The translations under genes and the position numbers were made by a program. Below the pieces are notes generated by a model. It did no database searches, had not been told where the DNA came from, and was given only the letters and a program-made list of their open reading frames with translations. Of a stretch of 64,000 bases of DNA, positions 26,510 to 37,951 are shown in pieces. Source of the DNA: Arcuatula senhousia. Lineage: Eukaryota; Mollusca; Bivalvia; Mytilida; Mytilidae. Position 1 is the stretch's first letter. Each line of letters starts with the position of its first letter. The DNA is taken from positions 1,935,501-1,999,500 of the forward strand of contig OZ020307.1 in assembly GCA_963971305.1 (NCBI GenBank), in the 5' to 3' direction.

Positions 26510-27530
26510 TATTGTACACTTTGCGTCCGTCTGTCCGTCATCCGTTAGCTTTTTTCAAACATCTTCGTCTCTGAAACTGCTTGGCCAAATGCAGCCAAAC
26601 TTGATATGGTTGTTCCTTAGGGTATTGTGCAAAAAGTTTGCATTGGGATTTTTTATACGTCAACAAACATGGCCGCTGTTACTAAAAAATAGAACAGGGG
26701 GGTCAAATACAGTTTTTTGCAAATAACTCAAAAACGGTGACAGATATCAAAATTCTGGCATAGGGTAAAAGTGGTCAGCACCTCAAGATCTACCTGCCCC
26801 GAAATTTTCAAGAAGATCCAACAATTGATGTAGGAGTTATTGCCCTTTTTCTGGATTTTTTCAAAATTTTGCACTTATTTAGCCCTATATTTTAAAAACT
26901 ATTATTTAGCCATATATCTTGAAAACTATACAAGATATTTCAAAAATTCAAATTGCATATGATCAAGCACATCAAGATCTACATTTTATGTATTAGGCCA
27001 AAGCTGTAGGCCTTTAGGAGTTATTGTCCTTAAAACAACAAAATTTACCATTTTTCAATACTTTTCCCCGGAATTTCAAAGATTAACTTGTCTGACACCG
27101 TAAGACCAACTGCATCTTAACTTGGCGCACTTGTTTAATAGCTTATATGCTACAACTCTATAGTTCATATTTTGATTCGTAAAAAAGCATGGCTGCCATG
27201 GCTAAAAATAGAACATAGGGGGTAAATTTCTTTTTTTGTTGTTAATAACTCAAAAATGGTTTCAGATATCAAAATTGTGCAAGAATCAAAAGTGATCAGC
27301 ATATTAACTACCTGTCCTGAAATTTCAGAAAAGATCTTGCTGCTGATGTGGGAGTTATTGCCCTTTTTTCTAATTTTTGCCAAATTTTGCACTTATTAAG
27401 CCCAATAACTTGAAAACTAACCAAGTTATTTCAGAAATTTAAATCGCATATGGTTAAGCACAATAATACAAAATATATGTATCTGTGTAGTTCAGGTGAG
27501 AGATTCAGGCTCCTGGGAGCCTCTTGTATG
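26510..27530. repeat. Two-copy tandem-core element related to the one at 62509
   Basis: It opens with 'tttgcgtccgtctgtccgtcatccg' and ends with 'caggctcctgggagcctcttg' near 27530. The element at 62509-63524 has these as its inverted mirror (start 'caagaggctctcaggagcc', end 'gacgacggacgccaag'). Two diverged internal units each carry 'atggc.gc.g..a.....aaaaatagaaca' and 'aactcaaaaa.ggt..cagatatcaaaatt'. Confidence 0.6.
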
Positions 27531-28226
27531 CATGTTGTGTCATATTGTCAACATATATTTGTTCCTAATACATAACCTTTTATTTCACCTTCTGTTACAC
27601 TAATTATACAGTCTGAGTCAGGTTATTTCTGTGCATGGTTTTCTTTACTTATTATGAAAGTGCTCATTTGACTTGTCACCATTTTTTTTTTACTCTAACA
27701 CCACTTACATTAGTTTGTGTATGGGGATTTACAATGGGAAATCTGCCATTATTTGTCTATGTTTCCAATGAAAAGGGAAGGAGATTTTGACAAATAGCAT
27801 TTGACAAAGTGAAAAGTGAAGAGGACTTTCTTATTCCTCAGATATTATGACGGCAAACTTCAAGGTAAATCTCCATAAGGATTTTAATTTAAGAAAAACC
27901 TGAGAGTAAAAAAAAATAGTGATCCATTAACTTATTGCAGAAAAAAAAGTTTGAACAAAAAAAATGATAAATAAGGAGAGAAATTTTAACAAATATGGCA
28001 AGCATATTTAAAATCTATAAAAAAAAACATGCACCTGACTTAGACTATGATGTAAAGAAAGTCTAATCTTACAATTCATGTATGTTACTTAAATTGTATG
28101 ACAAAGTACTTAAAAAATAAATACATGAAGTTATCTTTTAATTCCAATTCATCACATGTTATAAAAATATTGCACATAAATAACATTAATATTAACAGAA
28201 ACAGATTAAAAAATAAGTAATGTCAA

Positions 28227-31200
28227 TTATCTTCTTTCCAAATTCTTGAATCTTGCTTCTAAAATGATAAAGATATTTATACATAAAATAAATTGCTATT
28301 TAAAAATTATGTGTTAAAAAAGCCAGGCATACAAAATATGATTTTATTTAAGGACATTATGGGCACTATGTGATGGGTACATTATGTGGGAATACTATCT
28401 GTCAGATGAGTATAGATATTGGTTTTTCACAAGGCATTGTTAAGTCCATCTATACCTGATTTTATAGGCTGAATGGACTGTTAACAACATGACAAATTGT
28501 TGCAACAAGCAGGAACTGCTTACCCTTCTGGGGCACCTGAATTCATTCTCGTTACCGCTTGAGTTTGTGTTTTTGATAGCTATTCAGATGTTTTTGTGTG
28601 TTTTTATGTTATATCTTTCTTCCTGCTGTTCTCGTCCATGTTAACTGATTTAGTCTTTGTCATTTAGACATCCATTTGTCTAGGAAAATTGAGAGGATGA
28701 AGGTTGGGTCCAAAAAACTAGTTTAACCCCGCCACATGTTATATGTGCCTGTCCTAAGCAAGGAATCCTTGTCAAAGCTTTTGTTTGTCCCTGTCAACTA
28801 TCTGTTTTTTGTTTTATGTCCAGAAATGGGTCTTTCGTTGATAATCTAGGGATTTGTTTGAATCTTATGTTTTGTATTTATAGTCTTGGGCCAATGCCAG
28901 ACAGAGAGCAGTGACCTCTGGTCATGTTGATTTTCCATTGTGATTTTTAAATTGCCGTTGCTTTAGTGTTGGTTGTGTCGCGTACACTTATTCCACATCT
29001 CTATATCGTTTATCCAGATGCCACCTTGGTAATTCTCTGCTTCTTTCAACTACAAACTTAAAGACAAAACTAAAATTAGAAATAACTCTATAAAACTATT
29101 AACACACACTTAATGTATTACCTGTCATATCATGGAACTTATCAATGTAATAAAGTACAATTATAGAAATTCTTTTCAATATTTACCAAGACGTTTGGAA
29201 TAGTTGTCTAATTTATAAGCTGCCTGCTCTAAACTGTTAACACTATCTTCTATCTGATCAATTTGGTCAAGGAATGGCTGTAGTTGTTTATCTGAAAATA
29301 GAATTTTAAATACGGCAAATGATTATAGCTGTTGTCAATAATTCAACATTTGTAACATGTCATTTCTAGAATAAACTTACAATAAGAAAATGTAAAGGCT
29401 TGTTTATCATTTCCAGTAAATAAACTCAATTTCAAAATTGTGGTATCTTTTTCAATTGAATTTTAACAAGAACAGATTCCAGGTCCCCCGCCCGTTGAAC
29501 GTTATATTGTTGAAGGGGCATACTGACCTGAAAATCACTTACACCTTAGGGGACCCCTATAGGAGTCTGCATACAAAATTTCAGAACCCTAGGATTAGTA
29601 GTTACTGAGAAAAGTGTTACGAAAAATTTACCATTGAGCCTATGGGAGAAAAAATGACTAAGTCGTTAAACAGGCTGTAGATGTCAGACTGACCTGAAAT
29701 TCACTTACACCTTAGGGGACCCCTATAGGAGTCTGCATACAAAATTTCAGAACCCTAGGATTAGTAGTTACTGAGAAAAGTGTTACGAAAAATTTACCAT
29801 TGAGCCTATGGGAGAAAAAATGACTAAGTCGTTAAACAGGAAGTAGATGTCAGACTGACCTGAAAATCACTTACACCTTAGGGGACCCCTATAGGAGTCT
29901 GCATACAAAATTTCAGAACCCTAGGATTAGTAGTTACTGAGAAAAGTGTTACGAAAAATTTACCATTCAGCCTATGGGAGAAAAAATGACTAAGTCGTTA
30001 AACAGGAAGTAGATGTCAGACTGACCTGAAAATCACTTACACCTTAGGGGACCCCTATAGGAGTCTGCATACAAAATTTCAGAACCCTAGGATTAGTAGT
30101 TACTGAGAAAAGTGTTACGAAAAATTTACCATTGAGCCTATGGGAGAAAAAATGACTAAGTCGTTAAACAGGAAGTAGATGTCAGACTGACCTGAAAATC
30201 ACTTACAACTTAGGGGACCCCTATAGGAGTCTGCATACAAAATTTCAGAACCCTAGGATTAGTAGTTACTGAGAAAAGTGTTACGAAAAATTTACCATTG
30301 AGCCTATGGGAGAAAAAATGACTAAGTCGTTAAACAGGAAGTAGATGTCAGACTGACCTGAAAATCACTTACACCTTAGGGGACCCCTATAGGAGTCTGC
30401 ATACAAAATTTCAGAACCCTAGGATTAGTAGTTACTGAGAAAAGTGTTACGAAAAATTTACCATTCAGCCTATGGGAGAAAAAATGACTAAGTTGTTAAA
30501 CAGGAAGTAGATGTCAGACTGACCTGAAAATCACTTACACCTTGGGGGACCCCTATAGGAGTCTGCATACATAATTTCAGAACCCTAGGATTAGTAGTTA
30601 CTGAGAAAAGTGTTACGAAAATTTACCATTGAGCCTATGGGAGAAAAAATGACTAAGTCGTTAAACAGGAAGTAGATGTCAGACTGACCTGAAAATCACT
30701 TACACCTTAGGGGACCCCTATAGGAGTCTGCATACAAAATTTCAGAACCCTAGGATTAGTAGTTACTGAGAAAAGTGTTACGAAAAAAAGTGTGACGGAC
30801 GCACGGACGGACGGACACCGGCATTTCCAAGTTCCCGCTCCGTGTTGCGGCGGGGGACAATGACATCAACAGGTTTGACAATTAGGTGCCTGAATAGGAC
30901 AAAGATAGATAAATATATTCTCATAACCAATATACAAAGGTACAGAAAAGGAGAAAGAGGTTTAATATTAGGTCAGTAAAGATGGTGAGCCATGAATTAC
31001 CTGTTTTAGTGTAACTCATGAAAGAATATAAATTTGGGTAGAAATTTAAATGGACCCAACTGACTATTTGATCAGTAATTATTGGACAGGTGAAAACCGT
31101 GAGATCCATGATATGCTTCAAGATTTAATACTAACAACAGGTGCTTAATGCCTCAATAATTTCACTGACCTAATATCAAACCTTTTTCTTCTCATAAAGA

Positions 31201-34200
31201 CACCTAATTGTCAGACCTGTTGGTGTCATTTAAATTCAACTGAAAAAGGTACTACTAAATTTTTCTAAATTGCCGTTGAGTATAAAATATGACAATTTTG
31301 AGAAGTTCTTTTAACATGTTTAATGATACATGTAGTTTTAGGAATTGTTTTGAATTGTATTTATTATATGTTAAAGGTAATGCCATTGCAATATGGTGAG
31401 TAGCAACCACATGTCACATTAATAGCTACTGGCTGTTTTCAATTGTGGACTTTTTAATTGCAACTGATTTGTGAAGGTTTGTTATGTACACTTACTCTAT
31501 TCCTCATCTCATTTTCTTCTGTTCAACTTACATTTATCATTCAGTGTTTGTAATCTCTCTGTGATATCGTTGGCTGTAGACTTCATTTCTGAGTACTTGT
31601 TTATTGATATTCTGTTCATCGTTTCCAGTAACTTATAATCTTCTATTGTTCCTGGCAAGCATGAAGAAAAACATTTTAGCTAGATGATAAGAAAGCTAAA
31701 ATAAAATCTTAAAAACTTTGCTGTGGTTTATACATTCTTAAATGGAGGTATGATAATCTAATCATTAAGGTATGGTTATCATAGTTGAGGTTAATGGCTG
31801 CTGGTTTTTTTTCATTGTGGATTTTTCAATTGCCGTTTATACATGTATATGAAAGTTGTGCCACATACACTTGATCCACATCTTACATCCTATTACATGT
31901 ACCTTCTATTATCTCCTAAACTTTGCACACTAAACAAACCCATTTTATGATTTTTTTTTTGCCTAGTCGTTGGGAGTGACCATTGGTCAAACTTAAGGCA
32001 GCTGCTTGTTGTTTAAATTATTGAATTTTAGAATTATAGTGATCTGAATGCTTTATAAAAAGATAAAATATTATGTGAAAATTACATCCATCTGATAGTG
32101 ACACTAATACTGGCTTTTGACTTATCAGAAGAGATACATGTAAATACTAGTAGGAAATGTTAAAATATACAACAACAATGTACCTGTATTAATTCCCTTC
32201 TGATATTGTCATGAAATAGAGTGATAATATCCTGCATGAAACATTTGAAAGAACTGGGCACATTAATTTACCTTCGAGTTCTCCATGTAAATATTCTGCT
32301 GTCTTTTTGAATGTCTCCTTACATAACTTGACAACATCATCTGGAACATCATCCATTACCTCTTTTGCTTCTGTCACAAAAAAAATGAAATTATTATATT
32401 TTTTGTATTACACAACTGTTTCACATCAAATATAGATTTACATGCAAAATGTACCTGCAAATACATGCAATGAGACTGAGTTTAGATTTATCAAACACTA
32501 GGTAAATATTCAGATTTTTTTTTTCATTTATTTTGTATATTGATCTATGTTTGTAATGGAGTTAAAGTATGAGCATCAATCTATGCCATCTTTCGATATT
32601 CATGGAATCATATGAAGTACATATTTGTGGGTATATACTTTCAACAATGTGATCTCAAGTTGATTATGGTATTTCTAACATCAAACAAAAATATATACTT
32701 AAAACATCATTTTGAAGAAATATATTGAAGTGTAAACAGTTGGAAAGTCACTCACAAACTGAATGAGTTCTGACTTACTGTAAAATTTGGTCACTGACTA
32801 AGCAGGTTTTAACAGTTATAAATTCTTCAATATTATCTTTACTTCTAATTACTTTATCAACTTTCAATCAAATGTTGAATACATGCCATCCATATTGTTA
32901 AATGTTTCTGAAGCCAAAGAGATCTATACAAAAAAAAATCCTTTGTAATAAATGTCTTTGGTCAGTGAACTTTGATACTAGAACCAGCTATGATAGTCAG
33001 TTTAAGCAGTGGCAGATCCAGAGGGGGTTCCGGGGGTCTGAACCCCCCCCTTTCCTCCAATTTTTTTAAATATTTTTAATATTTACATGTATGTAGATTT
33101 TCAGCAAAATTGGTCTGGAACCCCCCCTTTAGCCCACAGAACCCAGTATGTAGAACCCCCCCCCTTTCGAAAATTTCTGGATCCGCCCCTGATAAGTGGT
33201 TTATGTGTTTGGCTAAGCTACTAACATTGAGGTTTATGGTTCTATCCTTGCAAGGGATAAAATTTTCATAAATCAAATTTCCAACTCTCTTTTGACACGT
33301 TTTTCCAAGGATTGTCTCATGGAATGAGAATGAATGCCCCTTCATAAACATGACAAAGGGCAAAACTTTTAATCAATCAATCAATCAGTTTATTGGATAA
33401 AGCACATGAGTAACAATGCATTGTAATCCAAAAGACATATATGTAACACATAAGTATAAATGTAATACATGAAATAAAACATTTGAAGTCCCAATATTTT
33501 AAGTTATATATATTATATTATAAATTGTAATTATTTTATATGTATAAGATATAAAGATCAATACCTAAAATAATAGTTAAATAGTTAGTCTGTAGTGCAT
33601 GATATTGGATTGGTTGCAGTGGAATCAAAAGAACGAATTTTAAAAGCCTCCCTGAGGTAATTACAGATTTCCCTGGCACTTCCTTCAGTTGAAGGATTCA
33701 GTAATTTTTCACTATCTACTTCAGTGTTGTTAAAAATCTTAAATTTTTCTCTTAGAGATTTGTATTAAGGGCAATTTAGGATGAAATGAACTTCATCCTT
33801 AACAGTGTTTGTGCAATATTTACAAATTCTAAGCAGGTACTATTGGTTTAGAATACCTTCCTGTTTCTATTGCCAATGGATGTGCACTTATTCTGATTTT
33901 TGTTAACCATGATCTGTCTGATATTTTAAAATTATACATTGTATTATATTTAAAATGATTGTCCAATGAAGTTTGTACCCTTTTCTTGTTAGAATTCAAG
34001 GCCCCCTTTGTAAAGTTCAGTCAGAGTCAATTTTCCTGGATGGTTTCAAGCAACGTTGCTTGTCCTTTGGAAGGGACGAAAAAAGGTTGTACCGTGTAAG
34101 GGAGAGCAGTGTTCCAGCTAGGCTGTTTTCAGAGGGCGGTCCGCCCGCCTGCCTTTGCCTCCGCCCGATTGCCCTTTTCAGGATACATGCTCCGCCCTGC

Positions 34201-35507
34201 CCTTTTTTGATCGTACATTTGCCTTTTTTCAGTCACTCTTACACAGTTTGTGTATTGAGAATGAAGCCATTTGGGATAATTGAATGACATATTTACAACC
34301 CCAAGCCAATTAACAAATTAAATAAACATGTGTTCTCTAGTCATTTAATTAAGGTATTTATTTTGATTAATCAATTTCAATTACAGGTGAGGTAAGTTGT
34401 CTGATTGATCAGTAAATTTCTCTGCCTCGGTAATGATAATTGTGCACAAATCAGAATCTGAACCCATCTGGATGTTTTCTATCAAAATTATCATTAAATG
34501 TGCGCTTTTATTGAAAAATAGAAACGATGTTGATGGATTTGTGATATGGTCCATCTTACATTTTTTGTTTACAAATAATGACAGGAAGCGGAAGTTAAAA
34601 ACTAAATACGAACTCCGACCGGAATGGTACTGAAGGATCTCCGGATTTTACTAGCAAATTCAATAAAAATCAAATGGGTTTTCTTTATTTTTACTTGAGC
34701 TGACATTCAAGCTTTTTAGCACTGATAGAATGTATGAATGTAATGAAAAGCCTAAAGTCTTGTTATAGAAACAAGAGGCTCCCCTTAAGCCTAAAAATGC
34801 ATGTTTGTTTGTTAAAAAAGAATGTGTGCTGTATTTGATTGTTATTAGCACTATTAACACTATCATGATCATAGTAAGTGCTCTGCTCTGGTAATCATAT
34901 TATAATTAACTAAGGATCACTGTACTTATTTAAAACTAGAAATATTTTATTTTTATTTTATTTAAAATCATTGTAATCAACTCTAATTAAATGTATATTG
35001 TGATTATCAATGTGATTGTTCAGCTCATTCGTGGGCGTCTTGATTGACAATAAAGAATTTGTTTGTTGTTTGTTTATTAGCTACATTTGTATGCCCTTTT
35101 GAAAGATGAAGTCAACGCATGAATGTGCCCTTTTTTAAAAATTCATCCCTGCCCTTTTCAAATCCTGGCTGGAACACTGGAGAGCAATATGTAGAGTTTG
35201 ATAAGAGTAGGCTCAATGGGGGCTGCTATAAAGGCCACACTCGCAACCTGCTAGCTGAAGAGGGATTCACATAAACATCAAGCTTGTTTCCCAATCCAGC
35301 TCTACAATCCAGGATAAATAAATATGATTAAAAAATTATTTCAAATATCAAGCTTGTTCAGACAAAAATGTTAAATGTATGTTTGTGCATAAATTATTTG
35401 ATAAATTAAATAAACAATTAACTAGGGAATAAATCGTAGTAAACAGTTTAGATGTGACAGTGTGGCCAGAAAAACAGCAATTTTGATCTACCTTCCGATT
35501 GCTCCAT
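28227..35507 (-). CDS. BLOC1S2: BLOC1S2, BLOC-1 complex subunit 2, 5 coding exons, 123 aa
   Basis: BLOC1S2 is a small coiled-coil subunit shared by BLOC-1 and BORC, which act in lysosome-related organelle formation and lysosome positioning. On the minus strand the coding exons are 35507-35492 (MEQSE), 32370-32272 ([20 protein letters not shown], then [12 protein letters not shown]), 31651-31532 ([32 protein letters not shown]), 29291-29187 ([34 protein letters not shown]) and 28258-28227 ([10 protein letters not shown], stop TAA). All junctions are phase 1 with GT-AG borders and sum to 124 codons including the stop. Human BLOC1S2 is slightly longer at the N terminus. Exon 1 is only 16 coding bases and is the least certain, though its phase and donor fit. 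The intron at 29292-31531 holds a 166-bp tandem array. A possible minus-strand AATAAA lies at 27584-27579. RNF181 starts divergently upstream. Confidence 0.93.
28500..29010 (+). repeat. SINE-like element in the last BLOC1S2 intron
   Basis: It contains 'aggaactgcttacccttctgg' and 'gcacctgaattc', and ends 'ttgccgttgc...ggttgtgtcgcgtacacttattccacatct'. The same tail occurs in decayed form at about 21110-21155, 31450-31510 and 31800-31885, and inverted at 62255-62330, which supports a dispersed repeat with a common 3' part. Confidence 0.55.
29483..30858. repeat. TIR-flanked tandem array, 166-bp unit x ~7.6
   Basis: Ends are GTCCCCCGCC (29483-29492) and GGCGGGGGAC (30849-30858). Units start 'gacctgaaaatcacttaca' at 29525, 29691, 29857, 30023, 30189, 30355, 30521 and 30686: the spacing is 166 bp six times, then 165. 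Units differ at only a few bases, so expansion is recent. A GACGGACGCACGGACGGACGG run precedes the right end. It lies within a BLOC1S2 intron. Its architecture matches bivalve pearl-like elements (inference). Confidence 0.9.
33001..33191. mobile_element. hAT-like MITE, CAG(G/T)GGC ends
   Basis: It starts 'cagtggcagatccagagggggttc' near 33008 and ends 'tctggatccgcccctg' at 33191, an imperfect inverted repeat. Relatives are at 44404-44549 and, as a fragment, about 45505-45590. No convincing target duplication was seen here. It lies in BLOC1S2 intron 1. Confidence 0.6.
33371..33970 (-). pseudogene. Decayed 3' end of a non-LTR retrotransposon (LINE)
   Basis: The minus strand translates, with frameshifts, to fragments such as [20 protein letters not shown], then YCTNTV and [10 protein letters not shown], typical of the C-terminal Cys/His region after the reverse transcriptase in LINEs. 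It ends in a (TGAT)n run (plus-strand aatcaatcaatcaatc, 33372-33387), like the microsatellite tails of some LINE clades. Stops and frameshifts make it inactive. It lies in BLOC1S2 intron 1. Confidence 0.65.
34101..35186. mobile_element. hAT-like non-autonomous element, ~1.07 kb, 8-bp duplication
   Basis: GTGTTCCAGC (34109-34118) and GCTGGAACAC (35168-35177) are inverted ends. GGAGAGCA occurs on both sides (34101-34108 and 35179-35186), fitting an 8-bp hAT duplication. Subterminal repeats of 'tgccctttt' / 'gcctttgcctccgccc' lie at both ends. No transposase frame remains. Confidence 0.75.
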
Positions 35508-35757
35508 GATAAAATGTGTCGCTAAGACATTGAAAAAAAAAATCAAAATCGGGGGTTTGAATCAATGATTCCCATCAAATGTCATTCGAAATAATTGAAA
35601 TACGATATAAGAGTTTAGAAAAAATAAATTAAGAAAGTTATAAAATATTAATAGGCCTTATTGGACGATTTTTATATCTTTATTAATTACGTAAGCGACT
35701 AAAAATAAACAAGAGTTAAAAGTGAAAGTGAAAGTTGACTGTCATTCCATTAAAGGT
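35508..35757. promoter_or_regulatory. BLOC1S2 promoter region with an ISRE-like motif
   Basis: These 250 bp separate the BLOC1S2 start codon from the large inserted units. AAAGTGAAAGTGAAAGTTGAC (35718-35738, plus strand) resembles an interferon-regulatory-factor (ISRE) element of repeated GAAA. Before the insertions this stretch would also have lain ~255 bp from the RNF181 start codon. Function is inferred. Confidence 0.45.
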
Positions 35758-37951
35758 ATAGGTACCAGTCTTGTATTGTAAGTTCTTGCGCGGGTGGACG
35801 TCAAAACATGGATGCTATTAAAATATAGTGCCTTTTCTCTGTGTTGTTTGCAGCATTCATTTTCAAGCATTTGTTTCTAACTTTTGGCTCTTATTGATGG
35901 TAAGACACCACACTATAACATCATTAACTTTTAGAAATGAGAAAATTGCATTTTCAAATAAAAAAGTATTCATGAAAAGGGGGATATTTTTGCTTTTTGA
36001 AGTGAAAGTGAAAGTAGAAAAAAAATATTTTTTGTTCAAACTTCTGTGGTGTACCAAAGTTCGTGGCACTTTTTTTCATTTCCCCCTTCAAAATGTCTTT
36101 TGACACTTCTTTTATTGAAAAAATACAGCAAAAGTTTTATTGAATTATTTTAAGTATTTTTTAAAAAATTCCGAAAATCTCAGGTGTACTATTGAAGTCT
36201 ATGGGAAAAACAATACAAGACTGAGACCTGAGTACTGGTTTTCATAGTAAAGTTGAATATCAAATAAGTGTTTTTTATCTGTTTTATTCCATTGAAAACC
36301 ACATTGTTGACCACTTAATGAAGAATTTTAAAACTTTTTTCATGATTTGCTAAAGCTACCCTTCATTTTTTGCTTAAATGGTACTTTTTAACCAAATTTG
36401 GACATTCAATTAGACTTTGTATTTAATATGAGAAACAGTGGATTCAGAAGTCTATAGTTTTTAGTTTTAGTAAGAATAACTTTATAGCATAGCTTTCATT
36501 CAATTTAAACTGCTATATTTCATCCGGTTTAAATTTTTCAGCACTTTGCATATGTTTAGTTGAAACTAAGAAATTATGGCTTTCTTTACATATCCACACA
36601 TATGGGAATTGGTCTGTTTTTAGAAATGATGACTTTCTAACGAAACAAATGGTGTGAAAATGTTATAGATATACTTTATGATTGATTTCAGTCAAAAAAC
36701 TCCAAATTAATTCAATATTTTATTCTTTATGGTGTTTTGTGATGTGGAAAATATAGGCTTTCTGTGTGCGGTAAGTTAAAAACTGTGATTTTACAGTAAT
36801 TGAGACCACTTTCTGTAAAAATTTGATAAGCTTGCACAATATCTTGGTGATTTCTGTGTTGTACACCTTCTTCTCATAGACCAACTTAAGTTTCAACAGC
36901 CTAATATCTGAATTCCTTGAAAAAGTTGGCTTATTATGTATGCCTGGGGCACCAATTTCACCTAAAAAATTCTTATTTTGGCATATAACATCCATCTCAA
37001 TTCCAAATAATGTTTTTCATTCCACATGTATCAATCTATTTACCATATAGTCTTGCCAATTTTGTCATTATCAAGCACTTAATAGGCCTGGTTTTGATAT
37101 TTGGATAAACAAGAGGCTCCAAGTTGTCTTTGTAGTAAAAAATGTGGTTCTGAACATAGTTTTTTCCTTCTTGAAGGTCTAAAAACCCCAACATGATAAT
37201 ATTTATGCACTCAAATCCTTGCTCAGGTATAACTGGCATCTTTTCAACCCATATTTTCTGTTTGAATATAACCCAACAATTACAGAAACATAAAGTGTTC
37301 ATTTTAAGTCACTACAGAGAAAACTGGCCAAAACCTTGAAGAGGGTACCCTTTTTAAAATTGTAATAAAAAAATCCATGAAAGCATTATGGCAATGATTT
37401 TTTCTTAGTTTTATTGAGAAATGTCTAAGGAAACAGAAAAACAACAACATTTAGAATTATTTAATCATCTTTGACCCTAATAGGTACCAGTCTTGTATTG
37501 TAAGTTCTTGCGCGGGTGGACGTCAAAACATGGATGCTATTAAAATATAGTGCCTTTTCTCTGTGTTGTTTGCAGCATTCATTTTCAAGCATTTGTTTCT
37601 AACTTTTGGCTCTTATTGATGGTAAGACACCACACTATAACATCATTAACTTTTAGAAATGAGAAAATTGCATTTTCAAATAAAAAAGTATTCATGAAAA
37701 GGGGGATATTTTTGCTTTTTGAAGTGAAAGTGAAAGTAGAAAAAAAATATTTTTTGTTCAAACTTCTGTGGTGTACCAAAGTTCGTGGCACTTTTTTTCA
37801 TTTCCCCCTTCAAAATGTCTTTTGACACTTCTTTTATTGAAAAAATACAGCAAAAGTTTTATTGAATTATTTTAAGTATTTTTTAAAAAATTCCGAAAAT
37901 CTCAGGTGTACTATTGAAGTCTATGGGAAAAACAATACAAGACTGAGACCT
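35758..37951. mobile_element. Unit A: ~2.2 kb element with 472-bp terminal direct repeats
   Basis: The direct repeats are 35758-36229 and 37480-37951, at constant offset 1722 with no difference seen; both encode the same 91-codon frame. Each repeat itself has inverted ends, AGGTACCAGTCTTGTATTG and CAATACAAGACTGAGACCT. The 1250-bp interior is AT-rich; minus-strand frames of 91 and 88 codons (36995-36720, 37302-37036) resemble nothing recognised. It lacks the usual TG...CA LTR ends and an evident primer site. Unit B abuts it. Confidence 0.75.

Noticed and set aside
29483..30858. Regular direct repeats that might suggest a CRISPR array
   Set aside because: Units are contiguous 166-bp copies without unique spacers, in an animal intron.
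35828..36103. 91-codon frame, repeated identically at 37550-37825
   Set aside because: It is duplicated because unit A's terminal repeat is duplicated; no family resemblance and very AT-rich, so not counted as a gene.
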